DNA of 64,000 bases from Ancylobacter vacuolatus (GTDB lineage Bacteria; Pseudomonadota; Alphaproteobacteria; Rhizobiales; Xanthobacteraceae), in the NCBI RefSeq assembly GCF_030813595.1, contig NZ_JAUSUH010000004.1, positions 339,796 through 403,795 on the forward strand, written 5' to 3'. The translations under genes and the position numbers were made by a program. Below are positions 18,990 through 28,190 of the stretch, piece after piece. Below the pieces are notes generated by a model that saw only the letters and a program-made list of their open reading frames with translations, was not told the origin of the DNA and ran no database searches. How positions within the stretch are numbered: position 1 is the stretch's first letter; each line of letters starts with the position of its first letter.

Positions 18990-20558
18990 TCAGCCCTTGC
19001 TCGGCGTCGTGTGCGCGGCGCGGGTCTCTTCCTGAATCTGCCGCAGCGCCAGCGCCTCGGCCGCCTCCGCCCGGTTCTGCTTGCGCTTGCCCCAGGCCGT
19101 CATTCCCAGCGAGATGAACATCACCGCGAAGATCGCCATGGCGCCGGGCCGCTCCAGCACATAGAGCGGGTTGCCGCCGGAGAGCTGGTAGGAGCGCAGG
19201 AACTCGGTCTCCAGCATGCGCCCGAGCAGGATGCCGACCACCACCGCCGAGACCGGGTACTGGTAGCGGTTGAGGGCATAGCCGAGCAGGGCGAACACGA
19301 ACAGCGTGATCGGTCCGGCCGCCTCGCCCGTCACCGCGAAGGTGCCGAGCGTGGCGATGACGAGGATCGCCGGCAGCACGTAGCGGGTCCGCACCTTCAT
19401 GATGTTGGAGGCGACATAGATGAAGCCGATGCCCACCGCCAGCAGCACGATGGCCTGGACGATGTTGTTGAGGATGATGGCGTAGACCATCGGCTTCTGC
19501 GTTTCGATGAAGCTCGGGCCGGGCACAATGTTGTGCATCATGAAGGCCGCGATCAGGATCGCGGTGGCGCCGCCGCCGGGAATGCCGAGCGCCAGCATGG
19601 TGGCCATGGAGCCGCCCTCGCCGCTCGCCACCGCCGATTCCGCCGCGATCACGCCCTTGGGGTTGCCCTTGCCGAAGGTGGCGCTGTCCTTGGCGGTGCG
19701 CTTGGTCTCGGCATAGGCGATAAGGTTGCCGATGGAGGAGCCGACGCCCGGCACCGCGCCGATGATGATGCCGATGATCGAGCCGCGCAGCAGAACGCCG
19801 GGGTATTTCAGCGTGCCCCAGCAGCCCTTGAGGATCTTGCGCAGGCTGACCTCGCGCGAGCCTTCGGCCTCGATGATGTAGTCGCGGCTGGCCAGGCTGA
19901 GCAGCTGGCTCGCCGCCAGCAGGCCGATCATCGCCGGGATCGGCGCGATGCCGTCGAGCAGCACCGGCAGGCCCAGCGTCCCACGGGTGAAGCCGGCGGT
20001 GTTCATGCCCACCGTGCCGAGCAGGATGCCCAGCGCAGCCGCCAGCAGGCCACGGCTGATATAGGTGGAGCCGAGCGAGCCCAGCAGCATCATGCCCCAG
20101 ATCGCCACCGCGAACATTTCCACCGGCCCGATCCGCAGCACGATGTCGGCCAGCGGCTCGATGACCAGCAGCAGCAGCACATAGCCGGCGATGCCGCACA
20201 GGGTGGAAGCGAACAGCGCATAGCCGAGCGCCTCGTTATGCTCGCCCTTCTGCGACATGGCGTAGCCGTCGAAGGTGGTCGCGAAGGAGGAGGGCGAGCC
20301 CGGTATGTTCATCAGGATCGCCGGCACCGATCCGCCGAACCCCGCCCCGGTATAGACCGAGGTGAGGAACACGATGGCCGAGAAGAAATCCATGTAGAGC
20401 GACATCGGCAGCACGATCGCCATCGCCATGGTGATCGAAATGCCGGGAATGGCGCTGAAGACGAGGCCGACGATCAGGCCGGGGACAATCCATCCCCAAG
20501 ACCCGACCGACGAGAACATGATGCCCAGTGCCTCATTGAAGGCGGAAACGTCGATCAT
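18990..20558 (-). CDS. tctA: Tripartite tricarboxylate transporter, large permease TctA
   Basis: A 522-aa inner-membrane protein with about twelve hydrophobic segments. It has the family motifs GLIVGLVFSAIPGISITMAMAIVLP near the N terminus and IIIGAVPGVGSSIGNLIAYAETKR in the middle. TctA forms the main channel of tripartite tricarboxylate transporters. It lies about 10 nt downstream of tctB. The transported acid is unknown; family members carry citrate, tartrate, aromatic acids and other carboxylates. Confidence 0.93.
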   Translation of the reverse strand: MIDVSAFNEALGIMFSSVGSWGWIVPGLIVGLVFSAIPGISITMAMAIVLPMSLYMDFFSAIVFLTSVYTGAGFGGSVPAILMNIPGSPSSFATTFDGYAMSQKGEHNEALGYALFASTLCGIAGYVLLLLVIEPLADIVLRIGPVEMFAVAIWGMMLLGSLGSTYISRGLLAAALGILLGTVGMNTAGFTRGTLGLPVLLDGIAPIPAMIGLLAASQLLSLASRDYIIEAEGSREVSLRKILKGCWGTLKYPGVLLRGSIIGIIIGAVPGVGSSIGNLIAYAETKRTAKDSATFGKGNPKGVIAAESAVASGEGGSMATMLALGIPGGGATAILIAAFMMHNIVPGPSFIETQKPMVYAIILNNIVQAIVLLAVGIGFIYVASNIMKVRTRYVLPAILVIATLGTFAVTGEAAGPITLFVFALLGYALNRYQYPVSAVVVGILLGRMLETEFLRSYQLSGGNPLYVLERPGAMAIFAVMFISLGMTAWGKRKQNRAEAAEALALRQIQEETRAAHTTPSKG

Positions 20559-20568
20559 CGGGCGCGCC

Positions 20569-21069
20569 TCACAGCAGGGTCGTGTGCATGGGATAGGAGA
20601 TCAGGGCGCGGAAGCCGTAGATCGTGACCAGTGTCACGGCGAGCGAGAAGAACAGCAGATGCAGCGGTCGCCGCTCGCCGCAGATGGCCATGGCCGCGGC
20701 GGCGAACAGGAAGATGGCGATGTCGAAGCCGATGACGTCGAGCAGGAACACCATCAGCCCGAGCGACACCCCGAGCGCCGCCATGCGCATCACGTCCGCG
20801 CGGTCCGTGGACAGGCTCACGGCGAACGGGTCGTTTTCGGATGAGGGCTTGGCCGCCTCGCGCGCCTCCACCTTGTGGAAGCATTGCGGCACGATGAACA
20901 GGTACATCGCCAGCGCGAAGATCGCCACCGGCTGCACCAGAAGCAGATTGTTCACGCTCAGCGAAACACTGCGGGCATCGAGAAGATACCAGAAGACGAG
21001 CGCCGCGATGAACGTGATGAGCGCGAGATGGCCATAGTCGATGGCATAGCTGTGCCGACCGATGCGCAT
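20569..21069 (-). CDS. tctB: Tripartite tricarboxylate transporter, small permease TctB
   Basis: A 166-aa membrane protein with four hydrophobic segments and a charged central loop, as expected of TctB. Three in-frame ATGs occur at 21081, 21075 and 21069. I prefer 21069 because GGAG lies 6 nt in front of it. It sits between the binding protein and TctA in the usual C-B-A order. Confidence 0.87.
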   Translation of the reverse strand: MRIGRHSYAIDYGHLALITFIAALVFWYLLDARSVSLSVNNLLLVQPVAIFALAMYLFIVPQCFHKVEAREAAKPSSENDPFAVSLSTDRADVMRMAALGVSLGLMVFLLDVIGFDIAIFLFAAAAMAICGERRPLHLLFFSLAVTLVTIYGFRALISYPMHTTLL

Positions 21070-21146
21070 CTTCATCTCCATACGTCAGAGGAGGGAGAAT
21101 GAAGGCGGGCGCGCCGCGCCGGCGGCCCGCCTTCCATTGATGCGGC

Positions 21147-22139
21147 CTACTTCAGCAGGTCGACGTATTTCGCCATCTTGGCGGCGTTGTCGAGATAGGC
21201 CTTGTTGGAGGCATCCGGCCCGTACCAGGTGGTGGCCAGTTCCTGCAGCTTCAGCGCCTCGATCGCCTTCGGGTTCTTGCTCGCCTTCTCGACCGCCGCG
21301 ACGATGATCTTGAAGATCTCCGGCTGCTCGTTCTTCAGCTTGGTGGAAACCGCCCAGCCGCGCTGCGAGCCTTCGACGAAATCGGTCTTCAGGGTAGCGC
21401 CGATCAGCGGCGCGTCGGGATACCAGTCCACCTTCTCGGCGGCGAAGATGGCCAGCGGGCGGACCTTCGACTTCAGCGGCAGAAAGCCTTCGCCGCCGAC
21501 GAAGCCGACATCGACCTGGGCGCCGGCGGTGGCGTTGCGGGCCGGGCCGCCGCCATCATAGGTGACGATGCGCAGCTTGCTGGCATCGATTCCGGCGGCC
21601 TGGAAGGCCAGCACCATGTTGGCATAGTCGGCCGAAGCCGGCTGCACGCCGATGCTGAGGCTGGTCGGGTCCTTCTTCAGCTTGTCGATCACCTCGGCGA
21701 AGGTCTTCACCGGCCCGCCGGACGAGGTCGCCGCCAGCGTGTAGTCACGCGACGGCAGGTTGATCATCGAGAAATCCTCGATCTTGTAGGGCGCGTTCTG
21801 CAGCAGCACGGTCAGCGGGATATAGGGCGCCGCCGAGGTGCACAGGATGGAATAGCCGTCGGCCGGCTGGTTCAGCGCGTAGGAATTGCCGAGCTGGGTG
21901 CCGGCGCCGGGCTTGTTGACGATGACAAGGGGCTGGCCGAGCTCCTGCTCCAGATAGGGTATGAAGGCACGGGAGAGACGATCATTGTAACCGCCGGTGG
22001 CGAAGGGCACGATCACGTTGATCGGACGCGAGGGATAGGTCGCGGCGCGCAGGATGGACGGCATGGCGACCATGCCGGAGGCGACGGCAACGCCGCCTGC
22101 CGAAATCTTGAAGACGTCTCTGCGTGTGAAATGGGTCAT
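21147..22139 (-). CDS. tctC: Tripartite tricarboxylate transporter binding protein TctC (Bug family)
   Basis: A 330-aa periplasmic binding protein. The N terminus MTHFTRRDVFKISAGGVAVA has the twin arginines (R6-R7) and hydrophobic core of a Tat signal, and the mature protein begins near ATYPSRPINVIVPF, the standard Bug-family start. ATG at 22139 is preceded by GGGAGGAAAA. It captures a carboxylate for TctA/TctB. It diverges from the AbrB-SDR-PrpD gene set, which suggests that the transporter feeds those enzymes. Confidence 0.92.
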   Translation of the reverse strand: MTHFTRRDVFKISAGGVAVASGMVAMPSILRAATYPSRPINVIVPFATGGYNDRLSRAFIPYLEQELGQPLVIVNKPGAGTQLGNSYALNQPADGYSILCTSAAPYIPLTVLLQNAPYKIEDFSMINLPSRDYTLAATSSGGPVKTFAEVIDKLKKDPTSLSIGVQPASADYANMVLAFQAAGIDASKLRIVTYDGGGPARNATAGAQVDVGFVGGEGFLPLKSKVRPLAIFAAEKVDWYPDAPLIGATLKTDFVEGSQRGWAVSTKLKNEQPEIFKIIVAAVEKASKNPKAIEALKLQELATTWYGPDASNKAYLDNAAKMAKYVDLLK

Positions 22140-22647
22140 GTTTTCCTCCCGCCGTTCCATCTGGGTCCTTCGGCCGGCGGCCATGAAGCGGCCGGCCCGT
22201 GTGGATTAGGCACGGCAAGACTGTCCCGCTGTCCGTCAACTGTCAACACATTTGCAAACGGGTTTGCCACCCGGGATCACCCGTATTGACGGCAGGCAAG
22301 GACCACGCTGCGCTGCCATAAGGGCTTACTTGACTTGAGAGTCGTTTAAACACGGCGCGCCGCCCCCAACCACCCCTCTTTCGACCGCTTGTGGGAGGGC
22401 ATGACGGGCTTCATCAATCTGTTGACAGTTTTCATTCCAGCTGTCTCTATCGCCCATGCCCTGCCGGCGGGAAACCTGCCCGCTGCGAGACAGGCGCCAA
22501 CAAACCGCCGCGCCTTTGCGAAAAGTTGCGGCACATTGGGGAGGCCGTCATGTCCGAACGCCCGCGCCACCGCCGGATGCCGGCCTCCCGCCTTATCCCG
22601 AATGTCGTGGCGGAAAAGCAGGCGCGTGCCGGGCGGGCGAACGGGTG
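22140..22647. other. Divergent regulatory region between tctC and the AbrB gene, with two TGT-N2-ACA motifs
   Basis: About 500 nt without a convincing gene. TGTCAACA at 22241-22248 (site B), preceded by a partial copy GTCAAC, faces tctC about 100 bp away. TGTTGACA at 22420-22427 (site C) faces the AbrB operon. Reading frames crossing this stretch have no similarity to the AbrB protein and poor coding character. It probably holds both promoters and a shared GntR-type operator pair. Confidence 0.5.
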
Positions 22648-23790
22648 ATGGCGGCGCGTCCCGCACCGCCGGATCCGGCGGGCGAAGGGGAGGAATCACC
22701 CGTCTCCTCGCCGAGCCCCGCGCCGAAACCATCCTGGCCCGCCGCCGGGCTGCGCCTCGTCGGCACCTATGCCGTTGCAACCGCCGCCGGCTACGTGGCC
22801 TCGTTGATCCATGTCCCCCTGCCCTGGATGCTCGGCCCGCTCTTCGTCTGCGGCCTGCTCAATGTCTCGGGCGTGCCGCTGCGGGCCGGGCCGCATCTGC
22901 GCGAGATCGGGCAGGTCATTGTCGGCCTCGCCATCGGCATGCGCTTCACCCCGCATCTGCTTCTGGTATCGCTGGAGCTTCTGCCGGCCATGCTGGTGGC
23001 GACGCTCTATATCATCATCGCCACCTTCATCGGCGCGCTGATCATGCGTCCGCTGGCGCGTATCGACCCCACCACCGCCTTCTTCGCCACCGCTGCCGGC
23101 GGCATGGCCGACATGGCGGTGGTGGCAGCGGCGCGCGGGGGCGACACCAATGCCGTCTCCATCGTCCACGCGCTGCGGGTAACGACGGTGGTGAGCCTCG
23201 TGCCGTTCATGGTGTTCGCCTTCGGCGAGGCCGGAAACGTCAACACGGTCGATCCCGCCGCCTCGCATGATCTGCTGCTGCTCGCGCTCGGCCTCGTCAT
23301 CGCCTATCTCGGCGCGCAGGCGCTGCGCCCGACGGTCATCCCCAATCCCTGGCTGCTCGGCTCGCTGCTGCCGAGCGCGGCGCTCGGCGCCTCCGGCCTC
23401 ATGAATGTCGCGGTGCCGGGCATCCTCATCATCGCCGCGCAGGTGATGATCGGCGTCTGGCTCAGCATGCGTTTCCGCCGCGACCTGTTCGTGCGCCTGC
23501 CGCGCGTCGCCGCGTCCGGCCTGCTGATCGGCGTGCTGCTGATCGCCGCCGCCGCTATCGGGGCGGAGGTGCTCTCGCTCGCCACTGGCCTGCCGCTCAC
23601 CACCAGCTTCCTCGCCCTCGCCCCGGCGGCGATCACTGAAATGGTGCTCACCGCCAAGGCGATGCACGCCGATGCCGAGCTGGTCACCGCCTTCCACATC
23701 GTCCGCATCGCGGTGATCTCGTCGACCATCCTGATCGTCTTCCGCGTCTACCGCTTCGTGCTGAGGAGCCATTATGAATCTGGGGTTTGA
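22648..23790 (+). CDS. AbrB-family membrane protein (PF05145)
   Basis: A 380-aa protein with about ten membrane segments in two repeats, each containing the PWMLG motif form (HVPLPWMLGPLFVCG and NPWLLGSLLPSA). FFATAAGGMADMAVVAAARG is also characteristic of the family. An in-frame GTG directly precedes the chosen ATG. Older names such as 'ammonia monooxygenase' are misleading; the function is unknown. Its location opposite tctC and upstream of organic-acid enzymes suggests an acid transporter or exporter. Its end overlaps the next gene by 17 nt. Confidence 0.8.
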   Translation: MAARPAPPDPAGEGEESPVSSPSPAPKPSWPAAGLRLVGTYAVATAAGYVASLIHVPLPWMLGPLFVCGLLNVSGVPLRAGPHLREIGQVIVGLAIGMRFTPHLLLVSLELLPAMLVATLYIIIATFIGALIMRPLARIDPTTAFFATAAGGMADMAVVAAARGGDTNAVSIVHALRVTTVVSLVPFMVFAFGEAGNVNTVDPAASHDLLLLALGLVIAYLGAQALRPTVIPNPWLLGSLLPSAALGASGLMNVAVPGILIIAAQVMIGVWLSMRFRRDLFVRLPRVAASGLLIGVLLIAAAAIGAEVLSLATGLPLTTSFLALAPAAITEMVLTAKAMHADAELVTAFHIVRIAVISSTILIVFRVYRFVLRSHYESGV

Positions 23791-24568
23791 CGGCCGCCGC
23801 GCCGTCATCGTCGGCGGCAGCTACGGCATTGGCGAGGCCACCGCCGCCATTCTGCTGCGCGAGGGCGCGCAGGTGATCATCGCCTCGCGCAGCCGGGACA
23901 ATCTGGAGGCCGCCCGCGCCCGTCTCGCGCAGTCCACAGGGCGCGCGCCTGACGTGTTCGTTGCCGACGTGGTGAAGGACGCTTCCTCGGCGTCCGCGCT
24001 GATGGACGAGGTGCACAGAAGCTGGGGCGCGCTCGACATTCTCGTCAGCGCCGTCGGCGGCAGCGTGCGGGCGGATTTCGACACGCTGAGCGATGCCGAC
24101 TGGCTCGCCAGCTACGAGTTCAACGTGCTCTCTACCGTGCGTACCATCCGGGCCGGCCTGCCCCTGCTCACGGCAGGCGACGCCCCCGCCATCGTCACCC
24201 TGGGCGCGGCGGCGGCCAAGATGCCCTATGCCCACCAGATCATGACCAATGTCCACAAGGCCGGCCTGCTCGGCCTGGTGAAGACGCTGGCGCTGGAACT
24301 CGGCGAGAAGGGCATCCGCATCAACTCGGTCGGCCCCGGGCGCACCAAGACCGCGCTCTGGATCAACCGCGCCACCAAAATGGCGGCCGAACGCGGCGTG
24401 CCGGTGGACGACATTTACACGGAATTCTCGGAAGAAATCCCGCTGAAGCGCTTCGCCGAGCCGGCCGAGATCGCGGTCATGGTTGCCTGGCTCGCCAGCC
24501 CGCTCGCCAGCTACGTCACCGGCCAATCCATCAATGTCGACGGCGGCATCGCGCGCGGCCTCGTTTAA
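23774..24568 (+). CDS. SDR-family protein lacking the catalytic Ser and Tyr
   Basis: A 264-aa Rossmann protein. The cofactor motif is IVGGSYGIGEA (residues 13-23), NAG is replaced by SAVGG, and the C-terminal INVDGG is normal. In the catalytic region the expected Ser is replaced by Ala (LGAAAAK). In the Tyr-x3-Lys motif the Tyr position is Thr (TNVHKAG) while the Lys is kept. It may therefore not be a classical dehydrogenase; alternatives are a different acid/base residue, an isomerase-like role or a cofactor-binding structural protein. It overlaps the AbrB gene and is followed 11 nt later by a PrpD-like gene. Confidence 0.82.
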   Translation: MNLGFDGRRAVIVGGSYGIGEATAAILLREGAQVIIASRSRDNLEAARARLAQSTGRAPDVFVADVVKDASSASALMDEVHRSWGALDILVSAVGGSVRADFDTLSDADWLASYEFNVLSTVRTIRAGLPLLTAGDAPAIVTLGAAAAKMPYAHQIMTNVHKAGLLGLVKTLALELGEKGIRINSVGPGRTKTALWINRATKMAAERGVPVDDIYTEFSEEIPLKRFAEPAEIAVMVAWLASPLASYVTGQSINVDGGIARGLV

Positions 24569-24579
24569 AGGAGAACAGA

Positions 24580-25947
24580 ATGTCCCATCAAGACGTCACC
24601 CGCCAGCTCGCCGCCTGGATCGTCGGCTGCAGGCTCGCCGACATTCCCGCCTCAGTACAGACGGAGGGCGTGCGCACCTTCTTCAACTGGATGGGCTGCG
24701 CCGTCGGCGGCGCCCGCCACGAGACGGTGGACCGGGCGCTGGCCGGCATCTCGCCCTTTGCCGGCAAGCCGCAGGCGACCATCATCGGGCGCGGAGAGCG
24801 GCTGGACGTGCCGAACGCGGCGCTGATCAACGGCATCTCCTCGCATGTGCTCGACTATGACGACACTCATCTGAAGACCATCATCCACCCCGCCGGCCCG
24901 GTCGCTTCCGCTTTGCTGGCGGCGGCCGAGTATCAGCCGATGTCCGGCGCCGACTTCCTCAACGCGCTGATCGTGGGCGTCGAGGTGGAATGCCGGATCG
25001 GCAACAGCGTCTACCCCGCCCATTATGATCGCGGCTGGCACATCACCGGCACCACAGGGGTGTTCGGTGCTGCCGCCGCCGTCGGCCATATGCTGAAGCT
25101 GGACGAGACCCAGATGACCTGGGCGCTCGGCATCGCCGCGACGCAGGCCTCGGGGCTGCGCGAAATGTTCGGCACCATGTGCAAGAGCCTGCACCCCGGC
25201 GCCGCCGCCCGCAACGGCGGGCTGGCCGCCTTCCTCGCCAAGGCCGGCTTCGACAGCTCGCTGCAGGCGATCGAGGCGCCGCGCGGCTTCGCCAACGTGC
25301 TCTCCACCAAGCAGGATTATAACGAGATCCTCGGCGGGCTCGGCCAGACCTGGGAAGCCGGGCTCAATTCCTACAAGCCCTTCGCCTGCGGCATTGTCAT
25401 CCACCCCACCATCGATGGCTGCCAGCAGCTGCGCGAGGAGCTGGGCGACGCGGTGAACAGCATCGCCGCCGTGCGCCTGCGCACCCATCCGCTGGTGCTG
25501 GAACTCACCGGCAAGCGCACGCCGAAGACCGGGCTGGAAACCAAGTTCAGCGTGTTCCACGCCGCCGCCTGTGCGCTGCTGCGCGGCGATGGCTCGCCCA
25601 CAGCCTTCACCGACGAAGCCGCCAACGCGCCCGAGATCATCGCCCTGCGCGACAAGGTGGACGCCACCTCAGACACCTCGATCCATGAGGCATCCGTGGT
25701 GATCGAGGTGCGGTTCGACGACGGGCGGGTGATCGAGAAGACGATCGAGCGCGCCATTGGCAGCCATGACAAGCCGCTGAGCAACGCCCATCTCGAGCGC
25801 AAATTCGCCCATCAGTCGGGACTGGTTGTCGGCGAGGAGGTGACGCAGGCGCTGATGGCGCTGTGCTGGCGCCTGCCGGAGCTGGCTGACGCCGGCGAGA
25901 TCGCCCGCGCCTCGGTGCCGGCCGGACTGCGCGACGCGGCGGAGTGA
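24580..25947 (+). CDS. MmgE/PrpD family protein (dehydratase-like), copy 1
   Basis: A 455-aa member of the MmgE/PrpD fold, with HVLDYDDTH, the central GVEVECRIGNSV, and LHPGAAARNGGLAAFLAKAGF. Known members include 2-methylcitrate dehydratase, cis-aconitate decarboxylase and iminodisuccinate epimerase, which act on carboxylate substrates at the alpha/beta carbons. It is cotranscribed with a dehydrogenase of the isocitrate/isopropylmalate type 10 nt downstream. The simplest reading is a dehydratase or isomerase that forms the substrate for that dehydrogenase. Its exact reaction is unknown. Confidence 0.87.
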   Translation: MSHQDVTRQLAAWIVGCRLADIPASVQTEGVRTFFNWMGCAVGGARHETVDRALAGISPFAGKPQATIIGRGERLDVPNAALINGISSHVLDYDDTHLKTIIHPAGPVASALLAAAEYQPMSGADFLNALIVGVEVECRIGNSVYPAHYDRGWHITGTTGVFGAAAAVGHMLKLDETQMTWALGIAATQASGLREMFGTMCKSLHPGAAARNGGLAAFLAKAGFDSSLQAIEAPRGFANVLSTKQDYNEILGGLGQTWEAGLNSYKPFACGIVIHPTIDGCQQLREELGDAVNSIAAVRLRTHPLVLELTGKRTPKTGLETKFSVFHAAACALLRGDGSPTAFTDEAANAPEIIALRDKVDATSDTSIHEASVVIEVRFDDGRVIEKTIERAIGSHDKPLSNAHLERKFAHQSGLVVGEEVTQALMALCWRLPELADAGEIARASVPAGLRDAAE

Positions 25948-25957
25948 GGGAGACGAC

Positions 25958-27055
25958 ATGACCGCCCATCCCCCTCTGCGCATCGGCGTCCTCAATGGCG
26001 ACGATATCGGCCATGAGATCGTGCCCGCCGCCCATGCCATCGCGGCTGCGGCGGCGCAGGCCTGCGGGCTCGCCATCGACTGGCGCCCGATGCCGCTCGG
26101 CCGCAAGGCGCTGGACGAGCTCGGCCACACCATGCCGCCGGGCACGCTGGAGACGCTCGGCACGCTCGACGGCTTCATCCTCGGCCCGATCGGCCATCAG
26201 GCCTATCCGAAGGTGCCGGAGGCGATCAATCCGCACCCGATCCTGCGCAAGAGCTTCGACCTGTTCGCCAATGTGCGCCCCACCCGCTCCTATCCCGGGC
26301 TGGGCTGCCTCTATGACGACATCGACCTCGTGATCGTGCGCGAGAACAATGAGGGCTTCCAGCCCGACCGCAACGTGGTGGCCGGCTGCGGCGAGTTCCG
26401 CCCGACCCATGACACCACCATCTCGGTGCGCGTCATCACCCGCGAGGGCAGCCGCAAGGTCGCCCGCGCCGCCTTCGAGATCGCCCGCGCCCGCAAGAAG
26501 CGGCTCACCGTCGTGCACAAGAACACGGTGTTCAAGCTCGGCTGCGGCATGTTCGTGGAGGAGTGCTACGAGGCCGGCAAGGAATTTCCCGATGTCGCCA
26601 TCGAGGAAGTCATCGTCGACACCTTCGCGATGAAGCTGGTGCGCGAGCCGCAGCGCTTCGACACGGTCGTGACTACCAACATGTTCGGCGACATTCTCAC
26701 CGACGAGGCGGCCGGGCTGGTCGGCGGGCTCGGCATGGCGCCGGGCCTGTGCATCGGGCGCGGCGACATCGCCATGGCGCAGGCCACCCACGGCTCGGCG
26801 CCCGACATTGCCGGCAAGGGGCTGGCCAATCCCTATGCGATGATCGAATCCACCCGGATGCTGATCGAGTGGCTCGGCCGCCGGCGCGGCATTCCGGCCG
26901 CCGCCGAGGCCAGCGCGCTGATGAAGGCGGGCATCGACGCCGCGTTGGCCAACCCCGCCACCCGCACCCCCGACATTCGCGGCACCGGCACCCAGGCCGA
27001 CATGACCAACGCCATTCTTTCCTACATGGAGACCCACGCTCATGCGCCGGCATAA
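25958..27055 (+). CDS. Isocitrate/isopropylmalate dehydrogenase-family enzyme, paralogue 1
   Basis: A 365-aa beta-hydroxyacid oxidative decarboxylase. NGDDIGHEIVP replaces the usual PGDGIG. VIVRENNEGFQPD, the catalytic Lys segment VVHKNTVFKLGCG, the metal-binding Asp residues in TTNMFGDILTDEAAGLVGG, and HGSAPDIAGKGLANP are all present. The enzyme would oxidise the 2-hydroxy group of a 3-carboxy acid with NAD(P)+ and decarboxylate it. It is distinct from housekeeping leuB and icd by context. Its end overlaps the next dehydrogenase gene by 14 nt. Confidence 0.87.
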   Translation: MTAHPPLRIGVLNGDDIGHEIVPAAHAIAAAAAQACGLAIDWRPMPLGRKALDELGHTMPPGTLETLGTLDGFILGPIGHQAYPKVPEAINPHPILRKSFDLFANVRPTRSYPGLGCLYDDIDLVIVRENNEGFQPDRNVVAGCGEFRPTHDTTISVRVITREGSRKVARAAFEIARARKKRLTVVHKNTVFKLGCGMFVEECYEAGKEFPDVAIEEVIVDTFAMKLVREPQRFDTVVTTNMFGDILTDEAAGLVGGLGMAPGLCIGRGDIAMAQATHGSAPDIAGKGLANPYAMIESTRMLIEWLGRRRGIPAAAEASALMKAGIDAALANPATRTPDIRGTGTQADMTNAILSYMETHAHAPA

Positions 27056-28148
27056 AATCGCGCTCATTCCCGGAGACGGCATCGGCTCCGACGTCATCAA
27101 TGCCGGCCGCGAGGTGCTGGATGCGCTCGCCGCCAGCGATGGCAGCTTCGGCTTCGATTTCGAGAGCTTCGACTGGGGCTCCGACCGCTACCGCCGCGTC
27201 GGCACGATGATGCCGGAAGACGGCGTCGACACGCTGCGCGGCTTCGACGCCATCTATTTCGGTGCCGTCGGCGACCCCAAGATCCCGGATCACATCACCC
27301 TGTGGGAACTGCGCCTCGCCATCTGCCAGGGGCTCGACCAGTACGCCAATGTCCGGCCCTCGCGCCTGCTGCCGAACATCATCGGCCCGCTGCGGCCAGA
27401 ACTGGGCCGCGAGATCGACTGGGTGATCGTGCGCGAGAACAGCGAGGGCGAATATGCCGGCGCGGGCGGTCGGGCGCATCGCGGCCTGCCGATCGAGGTC
27501 GGCATCGACGTTTCGGTGTTCACCCGCACCGGTATCGAGCGCGTCTGCCGCTTCGCCTGCGAGCTCGCCATGTCGCGCCCGCGCAAGAAACTCACCATCG
27601 TCACCAAGTCGAACGCCCAGCGCCACGGCATGGTGCTGTGGGACGAGGTGTGCAAGGGCGTGATCAAGGACTTCCCCGAGCTGGATGTCGACTGGATGCT
27701 GGTCGACGCCATGACCATGCGCCTCGTGCTGCGGCCGGGCACAGTCGACACGGTGCTCGCCACCAATCTGCATGCCGATGTGCTTTCCGACCTCGCCTCG
27801 GCGCTGAGCGGCAGCCTCGGCATCGGCGCCACCGCGAACCTCGCGCCGGACCGTTCTACCCCCTCGATGTTCGAGCCGATCCATGGCTCCGGCTTCGACC
27901 TGATCGGCAAGGGCATCGCCAACCCGATCGGCGCCTTCTGGAGCGCGGTGATGATGCTGGAACATCTGGGCGAGACCGCCGCCGCCACGCGGCTGATGGC
28001 GGCCATTGAGCAAGTGACGGCCGAGGGCACCGCCCTGACCCCGGATCTCGGCGGAACGGCCGGCACAAGCGACATAACGGCGGCTGTGATCGCCCTTCTT
28101 CAACGTCAAAGTGTCGCAGAAGCCGACACAACCCGCCGCATCGCGTAG
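27042..28148 (+). CDS. Tartrate dehydrogenase/isopropylmalate dehydrogenase-like enzyme, paralogue 2
   Basis: A 368-aa member of the same superfamily as the upstream gene but of the TtuC/tartrate dehydrogenase branch. It shows ALIPGDGIGSDVI, YFGAVGDPKIPDHITLW, VIVRENSEGEYAG, VTKSNAQRHG and MFEPIHGSGFDLIGKGIANP. TtuC enzymes convert tartrate or malate-type acids by oxidation with or without decarboxylation. Gene overlap shows that it is coexpressed with paralogue 1, so the two may act on successive intermediates or form a hetero-oligomer. Substrate unknown. Confidence 0.87.
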   Translation: MRRHKIALIPGDGIGSDVINAGREVLDALAASDGSFGFDFESFDWGSDRYRRVGTMMPEDGVDTLRGFDAIYFGAVGDPKIPDHITLWELRLAICQGLDQYANVRPSRLLPNIIGPLRPELGREIDWVIVRENSEGEYAGAGGRAHRGLPIEVGIDVSVFTRTGIERVCRFACELAMSRPRKKLTIVTKSNAQRHGMVLWDEVCKGVIKDFPELDVDWMLVDAMTMRLVLRPGTVDTVLATNLHADVLSDLASALSGSLGIGATANLAPDRSTPSMFEPIHGSGFDLIGKGIANPIGAFWSAVMMLEHLGETAAATRLMAAIEQVTAEGTALTPDLGGTAGTSDITAAVIALLQRQSVAEADTTRRIA

Positions 28149-28174
28149 AAACTGGAAGCCTTCCAACGCGAAAC

Positions 28175-28182
28175 TGTTTACA
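28175..28182. promoter_or_regulatory. TGTTTACA motif at the gntR-1 start (site D)
   Basis: TGTTTACA ends 8 bp before the ATG of the GntR regulator at 28191, a position suited to autoregulation or control within the operon. It fits the TGT-N2-ACA core seen at the other island promoters. Confidence 0.35.
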
Positions 28183-28190
28183 ATTGACGG

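Noticed and set aside
22389..22650. Possible upstream extension of the AbrB gene or a small gene starting near 22391
   Set aside because: The translation is Arg/Cys/Pro-rich without membrane or family character, and AbrB homology begins only after 22648.
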